Assembly: GCA_963785765.1 (NCBI GenBank)
Contig: CAWAWM010000009.1
Coordinates: forward strand, 1 to 64,000
Direction: 5' to 3'
Source of the DNA: DATBGO01 sp963785765
Lineage (GTDB): Bacteria > Actinomycetota > Actinomycetes > Streptosporangiales > Streptosporangiaceae
DNA: 64,000 bases
Both the position numbers and the translations under genes were made by a program. Positions 34,083-44,724 of this stretch are shown here, piece by piece. Every line of letters begins with the position of its first letter. Position 1 is the first letter of the stretch. A model generated the notes under the pieces. It did no database searches. It was given only the letters and a program-made list of their open reading frames with translations, and was not told the DNA's origin.

Positions 34083-34229
34083 GGCGTTAGTCCACGGCGC
34101 GGCGTCAGTCGCAGGCGCGGCGTCAGCCGTCCAGGCGCGGCGTCAGTCGCAGGCGCGGCGCCAGTCCCCGCAGGCGTCCGTGTGCCGCGTCAGCGGCCCC
34201 CGACACGGCGTCAGTCGCAGGCGCGGCAC
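34083..34229. repeat. Imperfect tandem repeats between genes
   Basis: The core GGCGCGGCGTCAGTCGCA recurs with variations at least four times over 150 bases. The stretch lies between the convergent acyl-CoA synthetase and TetR genes and is not coding. Confidence 0.8.
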
Positions 34230-34232
34230 TGG

Positions 34233-34829
34233 TTATGGCGCGTGACTCGGCGACAGCGCAGGCTCATCGGCCCAGCTGGTGAAGGCCCGGACCAGACCGC
34301 GGACCAGACGGTCGAAGCTGCGGCCGATGTCGGCGGGGAGCCCGAAACCGCCGTCTGCTTCCAGCGTGACGAAGCCATGCAGGGCTGAGCGCAGCGCGCG
34401 GGTCGCGTCGATGGCGTCGTCGTCGCGCAATTCGAAACCGGCCAGCACATCGGTGACGACGCGGACCACGGCGTCGCTGGCGGCCTGGTCTTCGGTGTCG
34501 CCGACGGCGGGCGCGCGCTGCGCCGCCGCATACCGGCCCGGGTGCTGGAGCGCCCACTGGCGGTAAGCACTGGCCAGGGCCACGATGGCGTCGCCGCGCG
34601 ACCGGCCCACGGCAGCCCGGGCCAGGGTGCCGGCCAGTTCGTCCTTGGCCCGCAGGGCGATGCTCCGCCGCAGCCCGTCCAGCCCGTCTACATGCTTGTA
34701 CAGCGACGGCTGGCGCACCCCCAAGCGGACGGCCAGGGCGGCGAGGGTCAGCCGCCCCAGCCCTACCTCGTCGGCGATCCGCTCGGCCTCGTCGACCACC
34801 CGGTCCGGGGTGAGCCCGGCCCTAGGCAA
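34233..34829 (-). CDS. TetR/AcrR family regulator
   Basis: About 198 residues. N-terminal HTH: LTPDRVVDEAERIADEVGLGRLTLAALAVRLGVRQPSLYKHV, the standard TetR recognition helix. The C-terminal ligand domain is of the WHG/TetR_C_33 type (YRQWALQHPGRYAAAQRAP). The likely start is TTG 34829, because earlier codons fall in the hydrolase gene; the two overlap by eight bases and should be translationally coupled. It probably represses the hydrolase-tetR operon through the palindromes at 35644-35684. The ligand may be the hydrolase substrate. Confidence 0.82.
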   Translation of the reverse strand: MPRAGLTPDRVVDEAERIADEVGLGRLTLAALAVRLGVRQPSLYKHVDGLDGLRRSIALRAKDELAGTLARAAVGRSRGDAIVALASAYRQWALQHPGRYAAAQRAPAVGDTEDQAASDAVVRVVTDVLAGFELRDDDAIDATRALRSALHGFVTLEADGGFGLPADIGRSFDRLVRGLVRAFTSWADEPALSPSHAP

Positions 34830-35655
34830 GGCCCCGCGCCGTCTGCAGGAAGCCAAGGACCGCGGGAGTGGTGATGTCGGGCCGCTGCGACTGGGGGTAG
34901 TGCCCGGCCTCGGGCACCATGACGACCTCGGCGCGCAGGGCCAGGGAGATCCAGTCGGCCTCTGCACGCGGGTCGGCGAAGTCCGGGTCCTGCTCCCCCA
35001 TCACGACCAGGACCGGCGCCGTGACGTCGGGCAGCCGGGCCTCGGCCGGCGCGTGGCTGGTGCGCGTGGTAAGAGCGAACGCCTTCGCGTGCCCGGGCCG
35101 GCGAAGGCTGGCTGCGATCTGGCCGCGGTACTCGTCGAAGTCGTCGGGGCGCCGGCCCGCGTACAGCTTGGGCAGGTAAGACTTCCAGGAGATGGCCGCC
35201 CACGGCCGGGCCATGGCCGCCCGCAGCGCGATCCGCTGAATCGCGCTCGCGGCGTGGTCTCGAACGAATGGGCCGATCAGCACGAGTCCGGAGACGAGCT
35301 CGGGCCGCTGAGCCGCGGCGATGACGGCCGCTGCGGCACCCATGGAGTTGCCGGCGATGATCGCGGGGCCGCCGAGTTCCTCGATCAGGGCGATCAGGTC
35401 GGCGGCCGTATCAGCGTCGCCGTAGGACGCGAACGTGCTGTCACTGTCACCATGGCCGCGCAGGTCTGTGCACGCTACCCGGTAGCCGGCTTCCCGCAGC
35501 GCCGGGGCAAGGAAGCGATAGGCGGCCCGCAGGTCGCCCATGCCGGGCACGAGCAGGACCAGGGGCCCCGCCCCGCCGATGTCGTAGCCGATGCGCCCGT
35601 CGGGCCGGGTCAGGTAGCTGGTGTTCCTAGCGGTAGTCGCCGAGTTAGCGTTCAT
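34822..35655 (-). CDS. Alpha/beta-fold hydrolase
   Basis: 277 residues with the alpha/beta-hydrolase plan: oxyanion segment LVPGMGDLRAAYRFL, nucleophile elbow AGNSMGAAAA (GxSxG), acid region VMGEQDPDFADP and the last histidine in EAGHYPQSQRP. The lid (about 150-210) is helical. Family includes esterases, haloperoxidase-like and epoxide hydrolases; no group is certain. I use the ATG at 35655 (MNANSATTARNTSY); two earlier in-frame ATGs exist. The start codon sits inside a GTTAGC/GCTAAC palindrome, so the TetR product of the next gene could block transcription. AT-rich upstream sequence stands out from the surrounding GC. Confidence 0.82.
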   Translation of the reverse strand: MNANSATTARNTSYLTRPDGRIGYDIGGAGPLVLLVPGMGDLRAAYRFLAPALREAGYRVACTDLRGHGDSDSTFASYGDADTAADLIALIEELGGPAIIAGNSMGAAAAVIAAAQRPELVSGLVLIGPFVRDHAASAIQRIALRAAMARPWAAISWKSYLPKLYAGRRPDDFDEYRGQIAASLRRPGHAKAFALTTRTSHAPAEARLPDVTAPVLVVMGEQDPDFADPRAEADWISLALRAEVVMVPEAGHYPQSQRPDITTPAVLGFLQTARGLA

Positions 35656-35684
35656 GCTAGCTAACATATATAGCCTGAAAGCTA
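35644..35684. promoter_or_regulatory. Palindromes at the hydrolase start, probable TetR operator
   Basis: GTTAGC and GCTAAC (10 bases apart, 35644-35665) cover the hydrolase start codon. TAGC and GCTA (6 apart, 35671-35684) lie just upstream in an AT-rich patch with TATATA. Confidence 0.5.
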
Positions 35685-35906
35685 ATATCAATAGCTAAGT
35701 CTTGCGGCTAGTACTCTCTAGTGCTCTCGCCGTGGCCGTGATATTGCAGCGTGGCGATGCCGAGACCGGCTGAGCCAACCGCCGGAAGACAGTGCCGACC
35801 GAAGACACCGGGAGACAGTGCCGACCGAAGACAGTGGAGAGACAGACCCGTCGTGTCGGCTGCTCCTCGTGGGGCGGCCGCACCGCCTGGCTCAGGCGGG
35901 CCGCCC

Positions 35907-37476
<1,570 letters not shown>

Positions 37477-37631
37477 ACCAGGTGACCTCCTCCAGCAAGG
37501 GGGACTGCTTTCGCTGTTGTGTTCGAGCCTAGCGACCCCCACCGACAATTCCGGACCGCCAGCCGACACGGAACGAAATACGTGCAAAAGACTTTCGACC
37601 GACCGCCCCGCGCGGCAGCTAACCGTGTCGA

Positions 37632-37661
37632 ATGCCTCCCGGCCTGCTGGCCGGGAGGCAT
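37632..37661 (-). terminator. Hairpin downstream of sulfurtransferase
   Basis: ATGCCTCCCGGCC, loop TGCT, and the exact complement form a 13-bp stem 47 bases after the sulfurtransferase stop. No T run follows, so termination is likely but weakly supported. Confidence 0.55.
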
Positions 37662-37707
37662 CGCGCAGGTGCTCGGGCGGCCGCGCGATGAGGTTGGCTC
37701 GGATCAG

Positions 37708-38607
37708 TCAAGGCTGTCCATTTGGACCGTCGCCCCCGGGATCCGGGCCGGTAGCGACGGGCCGGTCCGGATCGGAGACCCAGCCCGACCACGAGCCGAT
37801 GTACAGGGCAGCGGGGATGCCCGCTAGTTCCAGCGCCAGCACTTCGTGCGCGGCCGTCACGCCTGAGCCGCAGTAGGCACCGACCTGCTGGCCGGGGCGG
37901 ACGCCGAGTGCGGCAAACCGCTCCCGCAGCTGGGCCCGGCTCAGCAGCAGGCCCTCGGCGGTCACGTTCGCGCTGGTCGGCGCGGACACCGCACCAGGAA
38001 TATGGCCAGCTACCCGGTCGACAGGCTCGGTCTCGCCCCGGTAGCGGGCGGGGGCCCGGGCGTCGAGCAGCGTGCCGGAGCGCGCCACGGCGGCCGCAGC
38101 GGCGTGGTCAAGCACCGGCAGCTGGCCGGGGCGAGCGGTGAAGACATGCTCTCCAGAGACGGGCGCAGCGGACGACGCAGGCCCGGGCTCAGATCCAGGC
38201 CTCACCGGAAAGCCGGCCGCCACCCAGGCGCGCAGCCCGCCGTCGAGCACCCGGACTTGATCGTGACCGAAGTAGCGCAGCGTCCACCAGGCTCGGGCGG
38301 CGATGGTCGAGTCGCCATCGTCATAGGCGACCACCAGCCGGCCTGGCCGCACTCCGGCCCGGCGCATCGCCGCTTCGAAGGCGGCCGCCTCCGGCAGCGG
38401 ATGCCTGCCTGCCGCGCCCGGCGGCCCGGCCAGGTCGGTGTCCAGGTCGATGAAGACCGCCCCAGGCAGATGCCCTTCGCGGTAACTGTCCAGCCCCGGC
38501 GGCCCGGCCAGCCGCCACCGGACATCGAGCACGACCGGCGGGCTGGCGCCGGCCAGCGCAGCGGCCAGTGACCTGACATCGATCAGCGGGTCAGCTACGT
38601 CGCCCAT
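37708..38607 (-). CDS. Thiosulfate/3-mercaptopyruvate sulfurtransferase
   Basis: A two-domain rhodanese of 299 residues. The inactive N-terminal domain has VVLDVRWRLAG and YREGHLPGAVFIDLDTDLAG; the active one has LLDARAPARYRGETEPVD and RVAGHIPGAVSAPT, and the catalytic cysteine about residue 246 in AYCGSGVTA. The CGSGVTA loop is the version common in mercaptopyruvate/thiosulfate transferases. ATG 38607 gives MGDVADPLIDV. The C-terminal tail is Gly/Pro-rich. It moves a sulfane sulfur to cyanide or thiols. Gene order with the phosphodiesterase and DUF5998 genes is common in actinomycetes. Confidence 0.88.
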   Translation of the reverse strand: MGDVADPLIDVRSLAAALAGASPPVVLDVRWRLAGPPGLDSYREGHLPGAVFIDLDTDLAGPPGAAGRHPLPEAAAFEAAMRRAGVRPGRLVVAYDDGDSTIAARAWWTLRYFGHDQVRVLDGGLRAWVAAGFPVRPGSEPGPASSAAPVSGEHVFTARPGQLPVLDHAAAAAVARSGTLLDARAPARYRGETEPVDRVAGHIPGAVSAPTSANVTAEGLLLSRAQLRERFAALGVRPGQQVGAYCGSGVTAAHEVLALELAGIPAALYIGSWSGWVSDPDRPVATGPDPGGDGPNGQP

Positions 38608-38962
38608 CGCTGTGGATAACTCCTCATTCCCTGTGCACGAAGCGGCACGCCGCGGTGTGGTTCCCCGCATCGGCTGTGGACAAACTAACAGTCTGGCGTG
38701 CCTTCGGCAGGTCGGGCTCAGGCAGTCCGTTTCAGGCAGCCGGTGCCTCAGACAATCTGACCTCACACAATCCGACCTCAGGCGGGCCGTCTCAGGCAGC
38801 CGGTACCTCAGACAATCTGACCTCGCACAATCCGACGTCAGGCGGGCCGTCCCAGGCAGTCTGGAGCCTCACGCAGACCGGCGGTGCCTCAGGACAATCC
38901 CGCCTCAGACAATCCGGCCTCAGACAATCCGGCCTCAGGCGAGCTGGCCCGCAGCCTGCCGC
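38608..38962. repeat. 60-bp tandem repeat and shorter units
   Basis: Two nearly identical 60-bp copies (38732-38791 and 38792-38851) are followed by diverged CCTCAGACAATCCGG units to about 38940. All share a CTCAGACAATC word. No frame is kept open and nothing else is seen in this 355-base gap between two minus-strand genes. Confidence 0.85.
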
Positions 38963-40198
38963 TCAGCGCCGACCATGGCCAGCCACATCGGTCAGCCGGT
39001 GCGGTCCGGTCCCGTCACCGTCCGGCCGCGGCCAGCTGAGCAGGGGCACCAGCTGATCCGCAGACGTGATCGAGCCGTGCAGCCCGATCAGCGCAGACTC
39101 CCGGGGCTCCGCCTTGCTGGCTACGACTGCCCACGGCCCGGCCGGAGCGGCCACCACGTCACCGATCCGGGGCGCCAGCGACGGCTGCACGGGTCCGAAC
39201 CAGCCGTCGGCCATCGCCTCGTCCCTGGACACCACCCAGGCCCTAGGACCCAGCATCTCCCGCCACGCGGCCAGCACGTCGGCGGCGGCGCCGGGTTCCG
39301 CATAGACATGCCTGGCCCTGGGCTCGCCGCCCAGCAGGGCCACGCCGGTCCTGAGCTCGGGTACTGTATCGGCGTCGACCCGGTCCTGCGGCGGGACGTC
39401 CACCATGCCGTGATCGGCCGTTATATACAGCGCGGTGCCAGGCGGCAGCGCCCCGGCCAGCTGCTCGGCCAGCTTGTCGACGTGCCCGAGTTGGTACCGC
39501 CAGGCATCCGAGGCGCAGCCGCAGGCGTGCCCGGTGGAATCCAGGTCCCCGTGATAAACCATGGCCAGCGCCCGGTCCCGGCTGCGCAGCGCCATCGCAG
39601 CGACGGCCACCAGCGCGCCCAGGGTGTCGGCGGGACAATAGGCCGCGCCGCGCATCGCGGCGGCCGACAAGCCCGTGCGGGCCAGCGAGCCGTGCGCCAC
39701 CCGGAACGCGCCGATGCCCGCGGCGTCAGCTCGCTCGAAGATGGTGGAGCCTGGCTGCCAGGCGATCGGATCGATGCGCTTGTCCCAATGCAGGGCGTTG
39801 AGCAGCCGGGCTTCGCCAGGTACGGCGACCTGGTATCCGAACAGGCCATGCTGGCCAGGGGGGCGGCCGGTGCCCAGCGAGGCCAGGCTGGTCGCCGTGG
39901 TGGCGGGGAACCCGGCCATCAGCGGCCGCCCGGAGACGGCCAGCTCAGACAGGAACGGCGCCGCGGCCGGATGCTCGCGCAGCAGCTCCCAGCCCAGACC
40001 GTCCACCACCAGCAGGCACACCCGGTCAGCCGGTGGCAGCCCGAGCGGATTGGGCTCGCCGGGGACCCCCATAGCCGCCAGGACCGACGTGCTGAGATCC
40101 GACAGGGTGTTGTCACCGTAGCGCGGCAGCGAAGGCCGCGATTGCGGCAGCTCTGTCATCAACGTGGCAGTCCTCCGCGTACCGGGGTCGGTCGTCAC
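38963..40198 (-). CDS. Alkaline-phosphatase-superfamily nucleotide pyrophosphatase/phosphodiesterase
   Basis: 411 residues. The metal-binding core is clear: VCLLVVDGLGWELL with the first aspartate, FPATTATSLASLGTGRPPGQHGLFGY with the nucleophilic threonine, YHGDLDSTGHACG and ITADHGMVDVP. It should split phosphodiesters or pyrophosphates with two zinc ions; the substrate is unknown. There is no signal peptide, so it acts in the cytoplasm. GTG 40198 overlaps the DUF5998 stop (GTGA), so the two are coupled. The long open frame on the other strand is only a codon-bias shadow. Confidence 0.85.
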   Translation of the reverse strand: MTTDPGTRRTATLMTELPQSRPSLPRYGDNTLSDLSTSVLAAMGVPGEPNPLGLPPADRVCLLVVDGLGWELLREHPAAAPFLSELAVSGRPLMAGFPATTATSLASLGTGRPPGQHGLFGYQVAVPGEARLLNALHWDKRIDPIAWQPGSTIFERADAAGIGAFRVAHGSLARTGLSAAAMRGAAYCPADTLGALVAVAAMALRSRDRALAMVYHGDLDSTGHACGCASDAWRYQLGHVDKLAEQLAGALPPGTALYITADHGMVDVPPQDRVDADTVPELRTGVALLGGEPRARHVYAEPGAAADVLAAWREMLGPRAWVVSRDEAMADGWFGPVQPSLAPRIGDVVAAPAGPWAVVASKAEPRESALIGLHGSITSADQLVPLLSWPRPDGDGTGPHRLTDVAGHGRR

Positions 40199-40791
40199 TG
40201 CGGGCGGCTGGTCGCCTCCGACAGCGCCTGCGCGAAGGCAAGCACCTGCCGGACTGCGTCCTCGCCATCAGCCGCCTCGCTCACCCGCATCGTGAGGTCG
40301 TCCGCGGTGATCGTGCCGGTGTACCCGTGGTCCGCCTCACAGCTCTCGTCCCCGCAGTGGGCAGGCTCAAGCTCGATATGGGCGAGCACGTTCCAGCCGA
40401 TCGTCAGGACTACCTCGCTCGGCATCGTGACGCCGGTCACGTAGGACGCGGGATCCGGGATGACGCGGGTCACCGCCACCGAGGAAATCTGCGCGAACCT
40501 GACCGCCTCGGTGCTGGTCTCGGCCTGCGGCCGGGCATCCTCATCGCTGGCATCGGCCGGATGCTCGTCGGTATGCGAGTAGACCAGCCTGGCGGGCGTG
40601 AGAGCCAGAACGGTCATATGCCGCCTGACCTCCATCCCAGGGTCAAATAGCGCGTCATGGTGCACGACATAGGAAATAACGGGCTCCGGGCCCAGTGCGG
40701 ATGACACGGCATCGAAGACCAGGCCGGGGTAATAGCCGCTTCGCTCGATCGCGGAGCGCATGCCGCCGACGGAGGCTCGGGTATCCCTCAT
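40195..40791 (-). CDS. DUF5998 family protein
   Basis: 198 residues. Starts MRDTRASVGGMRSAIERSGYYPGLVFDAV and holds YVVHHDALFDPGMEVRRHMTVLALTPARLVYSHTD, the core of the actinobacterial DUF5998 family. The middle is acidic. It has two paired cysteines (HCGDESCEADHGY) that may bind metal. GGGGGG lies before the ATG at 40791. The product is coupled to the phosphodiesterase by a GTGA overlap, so the two probably work together, but the biochemical role is not known. Confidence 0.85.
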   Translation of the reverse strand: MRDTRASVGGMRSAIERSGYYPGLVFDAVSSALGPEPVISYVVHHDALFDPGMEVRRHMTVLALTPARLVYSHTDEHPADASDEDARPQAETSTEAVRFAQISSVAVTRVIPDPASYVTGVTMPSEVVLTIGWNVLAHIELEPAHCGDESCEADHGYTGTITADDLTMRVSEAADGEDAVRQVLAFAQALSEATSRPQ

Positions 40792-40823
40792 CCCCCCATC
40801 CTGCACCGTCCAGCCCCCGTCGC

Positions 40824-41240
40824 TCATCCGGTAGGGCACAGGTAGGTTTGCGCGCCTTCCGCGACCGCCTCGCTGAGGTGCAGAACCAGGTCATCCTGCG
40901 GCTCCGGCAAGTCGACCGCCCCCGCGCCCGCGGCAGGACGCGGCTTACGGGGCACCGGCGCGCCCGACCCACCGCCCCGCCCGCGATAGATGAGCAGGCC
41001 ATTGACCGGATCGGGCACGGCGTCGAGCGCCGCCCGGACGGCGGGCAGGTTACGGAATCTCACCCATTGGGCCTCGTCGGCGAAACAGACCTCGAAGACG
41101 ACGCCGTAATGATGCTGGATCCAGGCCCATTCGGTGACCCCGTTCGACACTGCCGATTCGATCAGGGCCGTACTGTGCGAATCTTGCCAGCGCGATGCTG
41201 CGAACTCGCCGTGGAATACCTCGATGGACCACCATTCGGC
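40824..41240 (-). CDS. Conserved actinobacterial hypothetical protein
   Basis: 138 residues from the ATG at 41240. The first 85 form a mixed alpha/beta domain (MAEWWSIEVFHGEFAASRW, TEWAWIQHHYGVVFEVCF, WVRFRNLPAVRAALDAVPDP), then GLLIYRGRGGGSGAPVPRKPRP and an acidic helix at the end. From memory this pattern is common in Streptomyces as an unnamed protein. No catalytic motif is recognised. It precedes the DUF5998 gene by 32 bases and may be in the same operon. Confidence 0.7.
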   Translation of the reverse strand, partial: AEWWSIEVFHGEFAASRWQDSHSTALIESAVSNGVTEWAWIQHHYGVVFEVCFADEAQWVRFRNLPAVRAALDAVPDPVNGLLIYRGRGGGSGAPVPRKPRPAAGAGAVDLPEPQDDLVLHLSEAVAEGAQTYLCPTG

Positions 41241-41374
41241 CATGACAACCACGATAAGCCCGCGGGCGGGCTAACCAAGCCATTCTGCCGTGGCAACCCG
41301 GCCTGGCTGGGGGCGGGCCTGACCGGGCCGCGGGCCCGGCCTGGCGGACGGGCCGGCTGCCCGCCGCACCGCCC

Positions 41375-42079
41375 TCAGTCCGCCGGGCGGTCACCGAGCA
41401 GGTAGCGGAGCAGCACCACGTCGCCGAGCTGGCTGGCCCCGGCGAGCCTGACCCGGCCGACCTGGACAGGGGGCCATCCCCCGTGCTGCGCAAAACGCGG
41501 CGCCGCGGGATCACCGACGAACAGCGGCGCGATCACCAAGTGCAGCTCATCGGCCAGCCCGGCGGCGAGAAACTCAGCGTGCACCATGGCACCGCCCTCC
41601 ACCATCAGCCGGCTGATGCCGCGGGCCGCCAGGTCGCCGAGCATGGCCTCCAGGCCAACGGGATCCCCGGCACTGGCCACGGAGGCGACCGCACCGAACC
41701 GCGCGCGGGCCTGATCGGCGATCGAGTCCGGGACGTAGATGAGCCGTCCGACCTCGTCCTGGCCGGCCGGGTGGGCGGTAAAGAACCTAGCCGCCGGATC
41801 GAGATCACCGCTGCCGGTCAGGGTCACCTTGACCGGGCTGGCGGGCCAGCCGCGAGCGCGGCAGCAGGCCCGCCGCCGCGCCGACCGGACCAGCAGCGCC
41901 GGATCATCGCGGCGGATCGTTCCAGCCCCGACCAGGATCGCGTCGCAGCCGCTGCGGACCTCATCGACCCGATCGAGATCCGCTTCGTTCGACAGCATCA
42001 GCCTGGCGCCGGTCGCGTCGTCGATATAGCCGTCGATCGACGTGGCGACCGATAGCAGCACATACGGGCGTTCCGCCAC
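41375..42079 (-). CDS. RibD C-terminal / dihydrofolate-reductase-like protein
   Basis: 234 residues of the RibD_C family: YVLLSVATSIDGYI at the N-terminus, CDAILVGAGTIRRDDPALLVR for NADPH binding, and SRLMVEGGAMVHAEFLAAGLADELHLVIAPLFVGD. RibD reductases act on pyrimidine intermediates of riboflavin synthesis, but no deaminase domain or rib genes are nearby, so another pteridine- or pyrimidine-like substrate is possible. GTG 42079 follows GGAGAAACG. It is divergent from the kinase gene; a 150-base gap holds both promoters, with an AT-rich GATATCTAAGCTAATC patch. Confidence 0.85.
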   Translation of the reverse strand: MAERPYVLLSVATSIDGYIDDATGARLMLSNEADLDRVDEVRSGCDAILVGAGTIRRDDPALLVRSARRRACCRARGWPASPVKVTLTGSGDLDPAARFFTAHPAGQDEVGRLIYVPDSIADQARARFGAVASVASAGDPVGLEAMLGDLAARGISRLMVEGGAMVHAEFLAAGLADELHLVIAPLFVGDPAAPRFAQHGGWPPVQVGRVRLAGASQLGDVVLLRYLLGDRPAD

Positions 42080-42230
42080 CGTTTCTCCGGCCTCCCCCTG
42101 ATGGCCTTCTGGGCCAGAAAACTACCCGACCAAAGCGGCTCGATTGCCCGCAGGGCGCCAGCTATGCTTTCGCGCGCGGCGCGGCTAGCTGATATCTAAG
42201 CTAATCTGCGCAAGGGGGGAGGAGATCAGG

Positions 42231-43826
42231 ATGGTGCCGCAGTCAGGTTTACTCGAACCGCTGCGCCGATGGGACCCCGAGCAGATCGGCGGTTACGTGC
42301 TGCTCGGGCGGCTAGGCGCGGGCTCGATGGGGCGGGTATACCTCGGCCGGTCGGCGGCCGGTCGGCTCGTCGCGGTGAAGACGATCAAGGTCGAGCTGGC
42401 CGATGAGGCCCACTTCCGCACCCGGTTTGCCCAGGAAGTGGCGGCAGCCCGGCGGGTCAGCGGCGCCTTCACGGCCCCGGTCGTCGCGGCTGACCCGGAA
42501 GCCGATTTGCCCTGGCTGGCCACCACGTACGTACCAGCGCCCTCACTGAGCGCGCTGGTACGCGCCTGCGGCCCGCTGCCCACGGCCGCCGTCAGATGGC
42601 TGGGGGCCGGCTGCGCCGAGGCGCTGGAGTCAATCCACAGCGTCGGGCTGGTGCACCGGGACCTGAAGCCGTCCAACGTGCTCGTCTCGCCCGACGGCCC
42701 GCGGGTCATTGACTTCGGGATCGCCAGGGCCGCCGAGCGGATCCAGCTGACGGTGTCCCGCGGCGCGGTCGGCACTCCTGCTTACATGGCGCCCGAGCAG
42801 GCCAGGGATACCCGGCAGGCGTCGCTGGCCAGCGATGTCTTCTCACTGGGCGCCACCATGCTGTACGCGGCGACCGGCCATGCCCCCTACCAGGGCGAGA
42901 CAATCATGGACGTCCTGGTCAAGCTGGCCACCGACCCGCCGGACCTCAGCGGCCTGCCGCCCGAGCTTGCCGACGTGGTCTGCGCGTGCTTGCAGCGGGA
43001 TCCGCGCAGGCGCCCGACCTCGGCGTCGGTGCTGGCCCACCTGGCCCCTGGTAATGGCGACGGGCGCGAGCTCGGTCCCTCGGCGCTGCCGAACTCGGCG
43101 CTGACCCTCATCGCCGACTACCGGCGCGACCCCCAGCCGGTTGCGGAACTAGGCCCGGAGGACAGCTTCGAGGAGGTGACCTTCGGGTCACATCCCGCGC
43201 TCAGCATCCCGCGTCAGGCCCCGGCCGACCGCCGCGCACCGGGAACCTGGATGGGCGGCGCGGATGACCCTGGCGGGCCCGGGCACCCGCGTTCTGCCTA
43301 CCCCCGGAGGCGCCGCTCTTTGCTGATGGTGACCGGAGTTGTCGCGGCCGCGCTGCTAGTGGCTGCGGCCGCTGCTACCGGCGGCTGGCTCGCATACAGG
43401 TCCGACGGCTCAGCCGCCTCAGGCGCGGGCACGCCGAGCAGCACCCCCACCATCTCCGGGCCGACCGGAGCGAACGGCAACATCAACTCCCAGAATCCGC
43501 AGGGACAGGGCGACGGGATTCCCCCACCGCCGGGGAGGCCCCCGGCGAGGATCGCCGTCGGCCCGAGGACTGGCAACGGTGACACAGCGTTCGTGGTGCA
43601 CGGGCAGAAATGGCCACCAGGGCGGCGCCTGGCTCTGGTGCTCTACGGTGTCAACGCACCGGCAGCGGCACAGCACACTTACTCCGACTTCAACGGCAAC
43701 TTCACTTACCAGATCAGCCACGGATTCTTTCGCGGCCAACTGCCGAGCGGACACTACGAGCTGATTGTCTCCGGGCCGGACGGCAGGCCCAGGGCGTCCG
43801 CATCATTCTCGGTCGGGACGAGCTAG
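42231..43826 (+). CDS. Transmembrane Ser/Thr protein kinase
   Basis: 531 residues. Kinase domain (about 20-280): LGRLGAGSMGRVYLG, VAVKTIKVE with the ATP lysine, VHRDLKPSNVLV, VIDFGIARA and GTPAYMAPEQA. A Pro-rich juxtamembrane stretch follows, then one membrane helix near 363-388 (LLMVTGVVAAALLVAAAAATGG split by a few polar residues), and an outer domain of about 140 residues with FVVHGQKWPPGRRLALVLYG and SASFSVGTS, a beta-sandwich rather than PASTA repeats. The outer ligand is unknown. GGGAGGAG precedes the ATG. An FHA-domain protein gene is convergent and could be a substrate or partner. Confidence 0.9.
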   Translation: MVPQSGLLEPLRRWDPEQIGGYVLLGRLGAGSMGRVYLGRSAAGRLVAVKTIKVELADEAHFRTRFAQEVAAARRVSGAFTAPVVAADPEADLPWLATTYVPAPSLSALVRACGPLPTAAVRWLGAGCAEALESIHSVGLVHRDLKPSNVLVSPDGPRVIDFGIARAAERIQLTVSRGAVGTPAYMAPEQARDTRQASLASDVFSLGATMLYAATGHAPYQGETIMDVLVKLATDPPDLSGLPPELADVVCACLQRDPRRRPTSASVLAHLAPGNGDGRELGPSALPNSALTLIADYRRDPQPVAELGPEDSFEEVTFGSHPALSIPRQAPADRRAPGTWMGGADDPGGPGHPRSAYPRRRRSLLMVTGVVAAALLVAAAAATGGWLAYRSDGSAASGAGTPSSTPTISGPTGANGNINSQNPQGQGDGIPPPPGRPPARIAVGPRTGNGDTAFVVHGQKWPPGRRLALVLYGVNAPAAAQHTYSDFNGNFTYQISHGFFRGQLPSGHYELIVSGPDGRPRASASFSVGTS

Positions 43827-43878
43827 CCTCACTCGGCGACGCCGAGCCTGGACGGCCATGGCACCGGCTAACCGGCCG

Positions 43879-44724
43879 TCAGGCCACCGGGGTCCACCAC
43901 AGGTCCTCTTGCCGCGAGATCCAGGCCGGGTTGGCCAGGCGGTCCAGGTCTTCGGGCGTGACGATCCCGTGCTCGATGAGCGCGCCCACCACCACCTCGT
44001 CGGACAGCCTGATATCGCCCCGCACCAGGCCTCGTTCGGCGATCTTCCTGCGCAGCACCTTGACGTGCTCGCCGACCCGGGCGGACAGCCGGTCCCTGAA
44101 GGCCGGGTCGCTGTTGAAGCAGTCGAGCTCATGGCGAGCCTCAGTCACCTCCAGCGCGGCCCGCGCAATCTCCGGTGTCCGGGGCAGCGGCGTGCCGCGG
44201 GCCGGATCGATCAGCCACGGCCGGCACCACATCAGCGCCACCAGGAAGAGCTTGGTATTGGGATCCAGGTACAGCGGTAGCAGCGTGGCGTCATCCTCAG
44301 CGCGGATGCGGCCGCCGTTGCTGCCTTCCCCGGCTGGCTCGCGGTCCTGGCTGACCACCACCAGCCGCAGCGGCTGGCCTCCGTCCAGCATCGCCCGAGA
44401 GCCGATCAGGGCCGTTCCCTCCTGCACGAACCACCCACCGGTCGGCTCCCCCTGGTTCTCCATCCGCGGCAGCCTTATCCGGTACCCGTCGCCCTCGGCG
44501 TACAGCGCATGGGTCCTGCTGATGTTGGCCACCCAGGCCCCGCCGCCGATAGCGGTGACGACGCCCGCGCGCCTTGATACCCCACGGCCGCCGGAAATCA
44601 CCAGGTCGGTGCCTGGTCCCCGGCCGAATACCAGCCTTCGGCCGTCCTGGAGCGAGATGACCTGTCCAGACTGCGTCGTGACATAAGCAGTCGCTGACGG
44701 GGTGGAATCGAGGGTCATTGCCAT
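43879..44724 (-). CDS. FHA-domain protein
   Basis: 281 residues. N-terminal 105 residues form an FHA domain: LVFGRGPGTDLVISGGRGVSRRAG (with the phosphothreonine-binding Arg and Ser), then VANISRTHALYAEGDGYRIRL. The C-terminal part (about 130-280) is helical, with DNTKLFLVALMWCRPWLIDP-like segments and ERGLVRGDIRLSDEVVVGALIEHG; its family is not clear to me, though similar proteins occur near Hanks-type kinases. Start ATG 44724; ATG 44718 is also possible. It faces the membrane kinase with 52 bases between the stops, so a kinase-adaptor pair is plausible. Confidence 0.78.
   Translation of the reverse strand: MAMTLDSTPSATAYVTTQSGQVISLQDGRRLVFGRGPGTDLVISGGRGVSRRAGVVTAIGGGAWVANISRTHALYAEGDGYRIRLPRMENQGEPTGGWFVQEGTALIGSRAMLDGGQPLRLVVVSQDREPAGEGSNGGRIRAEDDATLLPLYLDPNTKLFLVALMWCRPWLIDPARGTPLPRTPEIARAALEVTEARHELDCFNSDPAFRDRLSARVGEHVKVLRRKIAERGLVRGDIRLSDEVVVGALIEHGIVTPEDLDRLANPAWISRQEDLWWTPVA

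Noticed and set aside
38612..40444. Plus-strand open frame of 610 codons opposite the phosphodiesterase
   Set aside because: Shadow of a high-GC gene; its first part lies in tandem repeats and shows no domain.
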